A stretch of DNA of 64,000 nucleotides from NCBI GenBank assembly GCA_963819645.1, contig CAWFWZ010000006.1:62001-126000 (forward strand), written 5' to 3'. This document shows positions 56,097-64,000 of the stretch, piece by piece. Origin of the DNA: CAVVDY01 sp963819645. GTDB lineage: Bacteria; Acidobacteriota; Terriglobia; Terriglobales; Acidobacteriaceae. The position numbers were made by a program, and so were the translations under genes. The notes below the pieces were generated by a model, which ran no database searches, was not told where the DNA came from, and saw only the letters and a list, made by a program, of their open reading frames with translations. Every line of letters begins with the position of its first letter. The stretch's first letter is position 1.

Positions 56097-56243
56097 TCTC
56101 AGGCGAAGAGCGAAAAGCGAACCGCAATGACCAGCCACCGACGTGCAACCCTCGGTTTCCGCCATCCACGCCCCAGTTTGCCCCGTATAAAGGTGCGGAC
56201 TTCCCTTCCCCCACATCTAATATGTTGTAATCGTTAGGAGAAT

Positions 56244-57275
56244 ATGGCGGAAGTGTCTCTCAAAACGCGGCGGCGGGTACTGAAGTATAAGCGCCGGCTG
56301 CGCGAATACAAGCTGATCGCGAAGGGCGTGCTCTCGACCGACCATCCGGTGATGGCGCAGATCATCCCCATGCGGCGGTGCAATCTCGACTGCGTTTACT
56401 GCAATGAGTACGACAAGACGTCGGACCCGGTGCCGCTCGAGGTGATGAACCAGCGCATCGACGATCTCGCGCGCCTGGGCACATCGATCGTCACCATCAG
56501 CGGTGGCGAGCCGCTGCTGCACCCGCAGCTCGACGACATCATTGCCCGCATGCGGCGCTATCCGATAATCGCCGGCATGATCACCAATGGATACCTGCTG
56601 ACGGCTGATCGCATCAAGCGGCTGAACCGCGCCGGCCTGGACCACCTGCAGATCTCGATCGACAACGTCATGCCCGACGACATCTCGAAGAAGTCGCTGA
56701 AGGTGCTCGACAAGAAGCTGCAACTGCTGGCCGAACATGCCGAGTTCCACGTGAACATCAACTCCGTGGTGGGCGGAGGCATTCGCAATCCGCATGACGC
56801 GCTGGTGGTCGGCCGCCGCGCCGTGCAGCTCGGGTTCACCTCGACCATCGGCATCATTCACGACGGCGAAGGCCAGCTCCAGCCGTTGGCAGAGCAGGAG
56901 CGCGAAGTCTTCACGAAGATGAAGAAGCTGGCGAAGAAACACTACGCGCGTTTCAACTGGTTCCAGGACAATATCGCCGCCGGCAAGCCCAATGACTGGC
57001 GCTGCCGCGCCGGCGCGCGCTACCTCTATATATGTGAGGACGGGCTGGTGCACTACTGCTCGCAGCAGCGCGGCTTCCCCGGCACTCCGCTGTCGCAGTA
57101 CACGGTCGACGATATTCGCCGCGAGTTTCGCACCGAGAAGGGTTGCGCTCCGCATTGCACGATTTCGTGCGTACATCAGGTGTCGTATATGGACTTCTGG
57201 CGCGCTCCGCAACACGCCGCCTCTCCGCAACCTCCGACGTCGCTTGGCGCGGGACAGTTGGTGCAGATCGAGTAG
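56244..57275 (+). CDS. Radical SAM protein with C-terminal Cys cluster (HpnH/SPASM-like)
   Basis: The 343-residue protein has the radical SAM motif CNLDCVYC in IPMRRCNLDCVYCNEYDKTS, then GGEPLLHPQL (SAM binding) and MITNGYLLT. The C-terminus carries extra cysteines (NDWRCRAGARYLYICEDG; HYCSQQRGF; GCAPHCTISC) that suggest a second iron-sulfur cluster, as in SPASM or HpnH-type enzymes. The reaction cannot be named. Neighbours give no hint, because both sides are repeats and a tRNA. A ribosome site is weak (GGAG at -10). Confidence 0.85.
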   Translation: MAEVSLKTRRRVLKYKRRLREYKLIAKGVLSTDHPVMAQIIPMRRCNLDCVYCNEYDKTSDPVPLEVMNQRIDDLARLGTSIVTISGGEPLLHPQLDDIIARMRRYPIIAGMITNGYLLTADRIKRLNRAGLDHLQISIDNVMPDDISKKSLKVLDKKLQLLAEHAEFHVNINSVVGGGIRNPHDALVVGRRAVQLGFTSTIGIIHDGEGQLQPLAEQEREVFTKMKKLAKKHYARFNWFQDNIAAGKPNDWRCRAGARYLYICEDGLVHYCSQQRGFPGTPLSQYTVDDIRREFRTEKGCAPHCTISCVHQVSYMDFWRAPQHAASPQPPTSLGAGQLVQIE

Positions 57276-57282
57276 AGGAGCC

Positions 57283-57410
57283 GTCAGCTCTCAGTTGTCA
57301 GTCGTCAGATATTCGAGGTTGCTTGCTGAGGCAAATCGGACGGACGACTGAATTTGGGCGATTAGAAGGAACTTGATCCTGAGAGCTGACGGCTGATAGC
57401 TGACAGCTGA
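57283..57410. repeat. Facing 'CAGCTCTCAG/CTGACGGCTG' repeat pair
   Basis: CCGTCAGCTCTCAGTTGTCA at 57282-57301 and GAGAGCTGACGGCTGATAGC at 57380-57399 are inverted over ~100 bases, between the radical SAM gene and the tRNA. Confidence 0.65.
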
Positions 57411-57453
57411 ATGTTATACTGATGTTGCCCTTCTGAAAGTTTTCCCCACAAAC

Positions 57454-57529
<76 letters not shown>

Positions 57530-57842
57530 TCTTTAAAATCAATAACTTATATAAAACTGCCTGTTCACTCTGGACCTCCCTTCACTGATCTCCACAACCA
57601 CCTTTTCTAGTCGTTTCAATGTCTTACATCCACAGGGGGAACAACTGATGCGTAGTCAGTCGTGCGATTCAGATAGGGGATGAGCTGCTTGTAATTCAAT
57701 AACATGCGCTTCTGCTCGAAGCTCTGTGGCTAAAGTGTGGCTGTATCCCGCTCTTATTTACACCTTCTTATATCTTGCGGATGACCCAGTTGCGGCTGGC
57801 AAAAGCTGCGTGCGTTTGATGGCATTACACATCCCGATCGAG
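57530..57842. other. Gap between tRNA-Lys and a phospholipase remnant
   Basis: About 310 bases. A 60-codon open frame on the plus strand (57726-57908) has no ribosome site and no recognisable sequence, so it is not called. No repeat or terminator is clear. Confidence 0.4.
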
Positions 57843-58150
57843 TCATTCACATTCGCGAAGAGATCCAGGTTTCTCGACAACTCCGCTGCCGAACGGATAG
57901 TAACCTAGGCTCGTATCACTGCGCCGCCATATGCGTACGCGTGAGCTTCCTTGATCTGTTCTTCGGAGAGCCCAGGATAGCGATAAAGAATGAGCGGGAG
58001 TATCTCGCTCGACCACAGCAAGTCGACGATCTCCTCGTGGCTCAGTACGGAGTACGCTGATACAACGCAGCTGCACATCAACATTACCAGCAACAATGCA
58101 AAAAGACGGATCGGGTGAATCCAGCCGCTCCTGGAGATCGCGTTTCTCAC
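57843..58150 (-). pseudogene. Remnant of a zinc-dependent phospholipase C-like gene
   Basis: From a GTG near 58150 a signal-like segment (IRLFALLLVMLMCSCVVSAYS) leads into SAYSVLSHEEIVDLLWSSEI and YPGLSEEQIKEAHAYAYGGA. This is the start of zinc-dependent phospholipase C/P1-nuclease-like proteins. After ~57,910 the frame shifts to SLGYYPFGSG and then the similarity ends, where the family goes on for ~200 or more residues. So the 3' part is lost. Full-length relatives keep several His/Asp metal ligands that are missing here. Confidence 0.65.
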
Positions 58151-58255
58151 ACCCGTTCTCCCGTTGATTGGCGAATCTGCGTTGTATTCAAGTCTTTGGA
58201 CGCAGACTCTTGTACCCCGGATTTGGAGAGCCTTGTGGTAAATCACACGTCTCCG

Positions 58256-58450
58256 CTACGGCTTGCCAATATGAATTCCGGAGAGGGAATGAAGGAGCCC
58301 AAAGATATTCAGCAGCCACAACACGACGGCTATAACCACCACCGCATTCATGATTGACTTAATGGAGCTCTGCATCGGGATAAAGCGATCTACCAGCCAC
58401 AGAAGAACTCCGACGACGATCAGGACTACGACAACCTGAACTAACGGCAT
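58256..58450 (-). CDS. Small two-helix membrane protein (Thivi_2564-like)
   Basis: The 64-residue protein has two helices, VQVVVVLIVVGVLLWLVDRF and IMNAVVVIAVVLWLLNIFG, joined by a short loop with IPMQSSIKSI. This matches a widespread small membrane protein family in bacteria as I recall it (Thivi_2564). A purine-rich AAGG lies upstream. Function unknown; it may sit in the cytoplasmic membrane. Confidence 0.75.
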   Translation of the reverse strand: MPLVQVVVVLIVVGVLLWLVDRFIPMQSSIKSIMNAVVVIAVVLWLLNIFGLLHSLSGIHIGKP

Positions 58451-59044
58451 AACTCGACTACCTTTCCATGCATCCCGCAGAGCGATTTATGGTTTGCCTA
58501 CGAGTGGTTTTGGAGCACTCAATTCATGAACTTGCGATCTGCTCCAGCGGCAGCACAGCACGAAGCAAGCTGGGGAGCAAGGCGACCACGACAGGAGTCA
58601 CGGCACGCAGGTGTACGCGCTTCCATGGCCCTTTTCGCAAACCAGGTCGAAACACAAAGGTCCGCTGCGCTCCACAGTCATAACAATGCTGCGAGGCTAC
58701 CGTCTCCCCGCCGCAGCGTATCGGCCACCCTACGTTCGCGTGAGAACACAGGCTCAGTATTCGCATTGGTTTACCATCTGCTCTCGAAAGCGACTACTCT
58801 TGGACGGAGGGCACACGATTATTGTCAGGAGGGCTCCTTGTTAAGCTCACGACCTGCGACTTGTCAGGCATCTCCATTGTCGCCGGACCAGCAACCGATG
58901 TCTGGTCAAGTTTGACCACATTGTGAAATGGAGCTCCTAACAGTATGGCGCAGAGTGATGCAAGCTCTGAGAAAGCTCTCGGCGTCGGAGGAAGGTAACT
59001 TACGGTTGGGACGGCTCTGATTCCGTCAGCAAGCACTGGCGAGA
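58451..59044. other. ~590 bases without a supported gene
   Basis: Several overlapping short open frames on both strands (for example 58794-59036 on the minus strand, 80 codons, directly after the small gene at 59045) have no ribosome site and no recognisable sequence. The region looks like decayed accessory DNA. Confidence 0.4.
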
Positions 59045-59266
59045 CTAGCTTGTTTCTTCCGCCGATGGCTCGGGCGGACTGGTCTTCTTCTCGGCAGCGA
59101 GACCTTGCATTTCCTTCGCGATCTCGTGGCGTCTCCGCTCGCGCTCCAGATAAGCTTCTGTCTCGGCCCGATTTCCAGAGCCGTCTCGATAATCCTCGTC
59201 CAATGCCTTGTAAACCGATAGCTCCTTTAGGAGCGTGAGCATCTGGTCAGATGCTTCGCTGCTCAT
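59045..59266 (-). CDS. Small Glu/Lys-rich helical protein
   Basis: The 73-residue product (MSSEASDQMLTLLKELSVYK...) is highly charged, predicted helical, and has a Glu/Pro/Ser tail. An AAGGA ribosome site is 12 bases before the ATG. I recall similar short proteins in acidobacteria but have no function to name. No membrane or signal segment. Confidence 0.6.
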   Translation of the reverse strand: MSSEASDQMLTLLKELSVYKALDEDYRDGSGNRAETEAYLERERRRHEIAKEMQGLAAEKKTSPPEPSAEETS

Positions 59267-59811
59267 ATGACCATCCTTCCTTTGCGACCCGCCGTTGCCG
59301 CGCTAAGAACCGCGAATGACAGATCTCAACCTCTTTTCGGCAGAAAGTCTTTGAGCCCCACGAGAATCGACGTAGGAAGCCGCAGCGTCCTTTGCGTCGG
59401 CTCCTGAGCAGTTGTGACCTGGATCGCGACTCCGCTACCGTGTTGAACAAAGATCGGAAACAATGTCAAATTGCTCGCCATACATGCTGATATGGTGGGA
59501 TCGACTATAACCAATACCTTTAATCCTGACACACTCGTCAATGGCGGACTGGTCTACCGTAGGACTCATGACAGCGCCTATTTCTCGAATGCGGGTTAGT
59601 TTGAGGTGAAGAGACTCAGCATTTTCGTAGGAGGCGGCTATGGGAGAGTCACCCTCGTAGCCGCCTGAATGCTGGAAGAGGACTTCGGACTTGTTTCTCC
59701 TCTTTCAGCTTATCCTGCAATCGAGCGCTGCTATGTGAATTGTTGATACAGGACCCGTCCTAAGGCACCTTTTTCTACAGAACCGCGCCTGGCCCCAATC
59801 AGATCGCGCGG
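59267..59811. other. ~545 bases with a strong hairpin and no certain gene
   Basis: A 71-codon open frame at 59326-59541 (minus strand, LKVLVIVDPTI near its start) is possible but uncalled. At 59617-59674 CAGCATT, AGGCGGCTA, GGG, CCC, TAGCCGCCT and AATGCTG pair in nested order into one long hairpin, without a T-run after it. Confidence 0.45.
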
Positions 59812-60869
59812 TTAGCGGAGGGACTGAAAGCCGAGGACTTGCGCCAGGATATTGCCAAGTACGCTGTAGGAGCCGTTGGAATACGCACCATATCGAGACT
59901 GGCTGTTGTAGCCATCCTGGTAGCCGCGAAGAAATCCCTGGCGAAAATAATAGTTGTAGTCTTGCTGATCCACATAGTAGCCGTTATAGCCGTAGTTTGC
60001 GTCCTGGTACGCATAAGAGCTCCGGTAGTCGGAACGCCAATGATCCTGGTGGTCTGCCGCTCCGCTCTGGAAACCTTCCTGATAGCCGTAGTTGACGGCC
60101 TGGCGGAGCGAATCTGCCCCATATTGATTTATCTCGTAGCTATGGCCGCCACGACTGTAGCGATAAATCGGGGCCGTGTAGAAATATGGGTCACGCTCGT
60201 AGTCAGGCTGCCCGTTGTTTCTGAGAGCTGTTTGTTCCTGACGCTGCCGCTCTAGATAGTCTTCTTGAAAGCGGTACTGCGCCATACGATTCTGCTGCTG
60301 CAATTTTGCCGTCTGCTGTTCCTGGACATGCTGCTGCTGATCCAAATGCTGACGGTACTGCGTCAGGCGCTGCTGCTGCTGCTGAACCAGTTGCTGCTCA
60401 CGCTGCTGTGAGAGACGCTCTCCCTGCTGCTGTTGCTGCTGGGCGTGCTGTTGCCGCTGTTTGTTCTGGTCTGCCTGCTGCTGTTGCTGAGCGCGTTCTT
60501 GCTGCTGCCTGTTCTGGTCTGCTGCTGCTGGCTGCTGTTGCTGCTGCTGTTCTGCTCTGCTGCTGTCTGCTGCTGGGCGTGTTGCTGCTGCTCTCGGTTC
60601 TGCTCCTGCTGCTGTTGCTGCTGAGCGTGCTGTTGCTGCTGTTTGTTCTGCTCCTGCTGCTGCTGAGCGTGCTGTTGCTGTTCAGGCTTAGCCTGTTGTC
60701 CGCCCTGCTGCGCCTCCGGCTTGCCTTGTTTTTCCTGCTTGCCCTGCTTCTCGTCCTGCTGCTCTTGTTTCTGCTTTTCAGCTTGTTGTTCCTGCTGTGC
60801 GTAGACAAGTGCAGAAGTTCCGATAAGCACAATTAGAACTGCCGCGCTCATCACTCCAAATAGTTTCAT
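59812..60869 (-). CDS. Secreted glutamine-rich protein (one frame shift)
   Basis: From ATG 60869, after a TGAGG ribosome site, a signal peptide (VMSAAVLIVLIGTSALVYAQ) is followed by ~150 residues built almost only of Gln with Glu, Ala, Lys and His (QQEQQAEKQKQEQQ and similar). The frame shifts near 60,540 inside CAG-rich DNA. Beyond it, the original Gln-rich character continues (QQHVQEQQTAKLQQQNRMAQ). It ends with a Tyr/Gly/Asn-rich domain with YYFRQGFLRGYQDGY and YGYQEGFQSG, i.e. an alternating aromatic/Gly repeat. Total ~350 residues. Such a protein is likely extracytoplasmic and adhesive or structural, but the function is unknown. The shift may be a read error in a repetitive tract. Confidence 0.7.
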
Positions 60870-61048
60870 GGGCTTTTGCCTCAATTTCAGCTTAGTCGCA
60901 AGAGATACGTTGTAGCTGTATCCTTTTGCTCATTGGACGCTTCCGGTTGCGTCCCAAGGGAATCGTACCCCGGAGCGGATTTGCATAGCTTCTAGGACCT
61001 GGGCATTTAATAGAGAGAGGGCGCAGCACGCTGGACCCTTTATCTTAG

Positions 61049-61270
61049 CGGCTTGCGAGGATTCTGCTATTACTTGCGCAGTTCGGCAAGGAGAGCAAAC
61101 CCGAAGCGGTGATTCCGAAGATTAGCCAGGAAGTACTGGCAGAGATGATCGGCACAACCCGATCGCGCGTGAGTTGTTTCATGAATCGCTTCAGAAAGCT
61201 GGGCTTCGTCGAGTACAACGGCGAGATTCGGCTTCACAACTCCCTACTCAATATTTGTCTGCAGGAATAA
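61049..61270 (+). pseudogene. Remnant of a Crp/Fnr-family regulator (C-terminal helix-turn-helix)
   Basis: An open frame after a TAG at 61046 reads RLARILLLLAQFGKESKPEA, then VIPKISQEVLAEMIGTTRSR and VSCFMNRFRKLGFVEYNGEI, ending at TAA 61268. This is the winged helix of Crp/Fnr-type regulators. The cyclic-nucleotide-binding N-terminal ~150 residues are missing, and no start codon with ribosome site is present. So it is a fragment, probably dead. Confidence 0.75.
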
Positions 61271-61474
61271 TGGCGCCACAGTTTGCCCAACCATCTTCCC
61301 TACAAGTTACTGCCCCAGATAAGCCCGCCGCATTGGCGGTGAGTCCGCGCTGAGGCCCTGCTGACATTCGGCGCTCCGTACATGCCGGGCCGACATCTGC
61401 GGGAGGGCCAGTTTTTGTTTGTTTGTTTGTGTCAAGCCCACCAGATAGCCGAGTGAGCAGTTCTAGACATTTTT

Positions 61475-62854
61475 TTGTTATGCCCGTTGATAACATTGGT
61501 TGCAATCAGGATTGTGGTGATTAGCCGTCGTAGCATCGTTCTCGTTCTGTCAGTGACCGTCATTGTCCTTGCCGGCGCATTGGTTGCGCTCGTGCTCACT
61601 CAACCCGACCGATACCGAGCAGAAGTGATCACCTATCTCCAGAATAAGACAGGAAAGCAGATACAACTTACGCGCCTAGCCGTAAGCCTGTTTCCCGCTG
61701 TTTCAATTCGCGCCTACGACTTCAGCGTCAAAAACCCCACACCTTTTCCACCCGGTTATTTCATCACAGCGCCAACACTTGATGCTGAAATCGACGTTGG
61801 CGCGCTCTTGCTGCATAGGCGAATCGTGATCAAGTCGCTGGTGCTGGAGGCTCCAGTGATAAATGTTATTTCTGACCCTGACGGCCTTTGGAATTTCGAG
61901 AATCCTGCTATATCGAAAGACCCAAGGCACGATGGTCTGCCTGCACCCTTCCCTTTCGGGGTGATTTCTAAGGTAGAAATTAAGGGCGGTCGACTGCTGG
62001 GTTCGAACCTCATCGACCCTTCGGATCGGCCTGGGCCCATCATTCTTGACATTCGCAATGTTTCAGCTCAACTGAAGCAGGTAGACTTGGACGCACTCAC
62101 TGGTCCTGCCTCTTCGCTTGGCGCAGAAGGCGACCTCGAGGCGGACTCTTTACGCTTCGGATCAATCCAGACCACGAGAGTCAAATCGCAGCTACGCGTC
62201 GTGAATAAGCAAGTCGCTTTCAATAATTTCAGTGTGGAGGCGCATGGCGGGCGGGCTACCGGAGATTTGTCCTTCGATTTGGCGGGTCCGCAAACGGTAT
62301 TCAGCGCGACCATGCAAGCGACTGGTGTTGACATGTCTTATCTCCTCGCGCAATTCCCGGACGGTAAGGGAAAGATGACAGGCACGATGCAAGGGAACCT
62401 GCACGTTGAAGGCGAAATCGAGCACTCCCCCAATCCCCTGGGGCGGATACGCGGGAGCGGCAGCATAACGGTGCGAAACGGCGAGTTGCCCACTCTCAAT
62501 CAGAACAAGGACATGATGAAAATGGCTCGCTTCAAGGATCCCGGGCCCGCCTCGCGGCCGCCCTCTTCTTTCTCTTCGTTGTCCGGCGATATGAACCTCG
62601 CTAACCGCCGGATTTTCAGCCATCAGATTAGTGTTGATTTCAACGGAATCGATGTTCAGTGCTCAGGAAGCCTGGGTGTGACTGGCGGAGGGGGTCTGGA
62701 CTACAAGGGCGTAGCCAGTGTCCTCAACAGTCAAGGATTCTTCACCAACACGATGGCGCGAATCTCGGGGGCAAAGCTACAAAAGGGCAAGCTGTCCTTC
62801 CCAATCCGGATTGAAGGGACATTGCAGAACCCCAAATTTTCCGTCGTCGACTAG
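61475..62854 (+). CDS. AsmA family membrane-anchored protein
   Basis: The ~459-residue protein has one N-terminal membrane helix (SIVLVLSVTVIVLAGALVALVL), then the AsmA N-domain (YLQNKTGKQIQLTRLAVSLF, ISDPDGLWNFENP) and a long beta-rich body. The C-terminal AsmA-like motif has FRIEGTLQNPKFSVVD-type text (RIEGTLQNPKFSVVD seen). AsmA-like proteins work in the periplasm in lipid transport between membranes or outer-membrane assembly. The start is unsure: the TTG at 61475 has no ribosome site, and GTG at 61514 or 61517 would remove 13-14 residues. Confidence 0.85.
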   Translation: MLCPLITLVAIRIVVISRRSIVLVLSVTVIVLAGALVALVLTQPDRYRAEVITYLQNKTGKQIQLTRLAVSLFPAVSIRAYDFSVKNPTPFPPGYFITAPTLDAEIDVGALLLHRRIVIKSLVLEAPVINVISDPDGLWNFENPAISKDPRHDGLPAPFPFGVISKVEIKGGRLLGSNLIDPSDRPGPIILDIRNVSAQLKQVDLDALTGPASSLGAEGDLEADSLRFGSIQTTRVKSQLRVVNKQVAFNNFSVEAHGGRATGDLSFDLAGPQTVFSATMQATGVDMSYLLAQFPDGKGKMTGTMQGNLHVEGEIEHSPNPLGRIRGSGSITVRNGELPTLNQNKDMMKMARFKDPGPASRPPSSFSSLSGDMNLANRRIFSHQISVDFNGIDVQCSGSLGVTGGGGLDYKGVASVLNSQGFFTNTMARISGAKLQKGKLSFPIRIEGTLQNPKFSVVD

Positions 62855-62950
62855 GGTTGCACAGGCGGATGTTATTTCTCCGGGCTGATTTGCCGTGTAA
62901 CACGGGCCGATTCGTCTTGTCGATGATCCTATTAGACCAATGGAGGAGCG

Positions 62951-63175
62951 ATGCGTCCACTAGCTTGGATCGGAATTGTCGTACTCATACTGGGGGTTCT
63001 AGCATTTATCGTGCCAGTTCCCACCAGCCATTCCCACGGCGTCAAGGTGGGAGATTCTTCAATCGGCATCACTACTCATAGTGATGAGAAGCTCTCTCCT
63101 GCAATTGGGGGCGTCCTTTGCGCCGCCGGAGTCGTGCTGCTAATAGCGGGATCGCGAAAACCCACGGCCTTGTAA
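62951..63175 (+). CDS. Small two-helix membrane protein
   Basis: The 74-residue protein has a first helix (AWIGIVVLILGVLAFIV), a ~25-residue His/Ser/Thr-rich loop (PTSHSHGVKVGDSS), and a second helix (IGGVLCAAGVVLLIAG). A strong GGAGGAG ribosome site precedes the ATG. Both ends are likely cytoplasmic. It lies downstream of asmA, same strand. Function unknown. Confidence 0.72.
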   Translation: MRPLAWIGIVVLILGVLAFIVPVPTSHSHGVKVGDSSIGITTHSDEKLSPAIGGVLCAAGVVLLIAGSRKPTAL

Positions 63176-63634
63176 TTAATCTTGGCGGAGACACTCCGGC
63201 CCACCCTCATACGACCCCGGTTTCGGTTGACGGACGAGCGGGGAATTACACCGCCACGACTGACTCGCAAGGACGCGGGCCATAGTCGGCTTCGAGGAAG
63301 TGTGCTGTTGAGGTTGCTTTTGCCCTGATCTCCGCGAAACCGGTTTCTGGCTAACTGGCCGTCGTCGGACCCATCGGAATGCCGCTATTCATAGAGGCAA
63401 GCGCGTTTGTCGGCACGAAATTCCGAAAAGGCAGCCAACTTCTCGATCCCCCTGGTCCCTCGGACGTAATCTCAGCGATTGGCAGGGGCAGACTTCCCCA
63501 GAAGAGGACGATGGACAAGCTCGCAGGCAGAACCGCGAACTTGGCGGGTCGAAGCGAGCATTCAGGATTGACCGATTGACCATCGTCTACGGAAGGAATC
63601 GGGCTGCTGCAGGCGCAGGCACACAACTAGCCGG
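63176..63634. other. ~460 bases without a supported gene
   Basis: Two mutually overlapping open frames on both strands (63351-63626 minus, 63379-63579 plus) lack ribosome sites and recognisable sequence. Nothing else is clear. Confidence 0.4.
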
Positions 63635-63904
63635 CTACCTCCTGGCGGGGCCGGTATTCTTCTTTGCATGGGCTTCGTTGACAGTGATTGCTTTGCCTCC
63701 GAGCTGAGATCCGTTTAGTCCAAGAATCGCTTCTTGAGCGCCTTTGTCGTCAGACATCTCCACAAAAGCGAACCCGCGGGGGATGCCAGTCACCTTGTCC
63801 TTTATGATGGTGACCGCTCCAACCGGACCGTAAGCTGCAAACACGGTTTTGAGATCATCGTCGGTTGTACTTGCTTCCATGTTGCCGACATAAAGATTTT
63901 TCAT
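63635..63904 (-). CDS. RNA-recognition-motif (RRM) RNA-binding protein
   Basis: The 89-residue protein is one RRM domain: RNP2 LYVGNM at the start and RNP1 RGFAFVEM at residues ~43-50, with the beta-alpha-beta layout between. The short basic tail (HAKKNTGPARR) is typical of bacterial RRM proteins. An AGGAGA ribosome site lies 3 bases from the ATG. It probably binds single-stranded RNA and acts in cold or stress response, but the target is unknown. Confidence 0.92.
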   Translation of the reverse strand: MKNLYVGNMEASTTDDDLKTVFAAYGPVGAVTIIKDKVTGIPRGFAFVEMSDDKGAQEAILGLNGSQLGGKAITVNEAHAKKNTGPARR

Positions 63905-64000
63905 ATGTCTCCTAAGGGCTTAAGGGTACGTGTAAATGACTTCAGCCGTAACTCTTGGGAAACCGGGAAGAAGCTCTTATCCCGGTGAGATGGTGAGGGG

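Noticed and set aside
60306..60836. Leucine/cysteine-rich open frame on the plus strand
   Set aside because: It is the reverse strand of the CAG-rich poly-Gln gene, so its composition is a simple by-product.
61405..61432. GTTTGTTTGTTT run as a terminator or variable microsatellite
   Set aside because: There is a T-rich run but no convincing stem before it and no gene to end or switch there.

Overview
The window looks like the chromosome of an Acidobacteriota bacterium (class Terriglobia is my best guess). This is inferred from its GC-rich coding, the many palindromic short repeats, the Cys/His 'CRH..CHFH' family at 54.9 kb, a DUF4142 protein, and protein types that recall Koribacter and related genomes. 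No rRNA or other phylogenetic marker is present to prove it. Almost everything is housekeeping. There is no prophage, integrative element or CRISPR array.

Layout. 0-3.3 kb: three tandem copies of an unknown exported family, then a protein joining a macro-like domain to a deoxyribosyltransferase/TIR-like domain. 3.6-6.2 kb: sucC-sucD-ndk. 6.4-13 kb: DUF4142 protein, MidA-type methyltransferase, glyoxalase-fold protein, DUF1624-type membrane acyltransferase, phosphodiesterase-type secreted enzyme. 13.1-15.8 kb: secreted arylsulfatase. 16.3-19.2 kb: korDABC (2-oxoacid:ferredoxin oxidoreductase). 19.6-22.3 kb: lnt and prfB, the latter with the classical programmed frameshift. 22.4-23.4 kb: VapBC toxin-antitoxin and a HIT protein. 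23.4-29.8 kb: M1 peptidase, glpX, M28 peptidase. 30.3-33.4 kb: thiC, a PPK2 kinase, a STAS protein. 33.5-36.6 kb: CIRCE-controlled hrcA-grpE-dnaJ, with no dnaK. 36.8-39 kb: rsmE and tonB. 39.2-42 kb: a Met/Cys-rich leader peptide with attenuator, followed by metY-metX. 42.1-46 kb: SDR, MFS exporter, secreted proteins. 46.3-53 kb: treY, malQ, ppiD. 53.1-54.7 kb: a REP array and its RAYT transposase. 54.9-64 kb: Cys/His protein, radical SAM enzyme, tRNA-Lys, a decayed stretch with gene remnants, a poly-Gln secreted protein, AsmA and an RRM protein.

The most interesting signal is the 5' leader of metY-metX. A 35-codon ORF with a Met/Cys run sits just after a promoter. It is followed by a terminator hairpin whose left arm can instead pair over 10 bp with a segment just after the Met/Cys codons. 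This has the layout of transcription attenuation sensing charged tRNA-Met and tRNA-Cys. Other leads are the 169-bp REP array beside a RAYT gene, a 31-bp palindrome inserted in the same frame in two unrelated genes (midA and metX), and the macro/TIR-like protein.

A caution on quality: many genes between 13 and 30 kb, and treY at 47.3 kb, are broken by single-base frame shifts, and lnt also carries an in-frame stop. Because essential genes are hit, I think most of these are sequencing errors. Those loci are therefore annotated as whole genes with the break points given.
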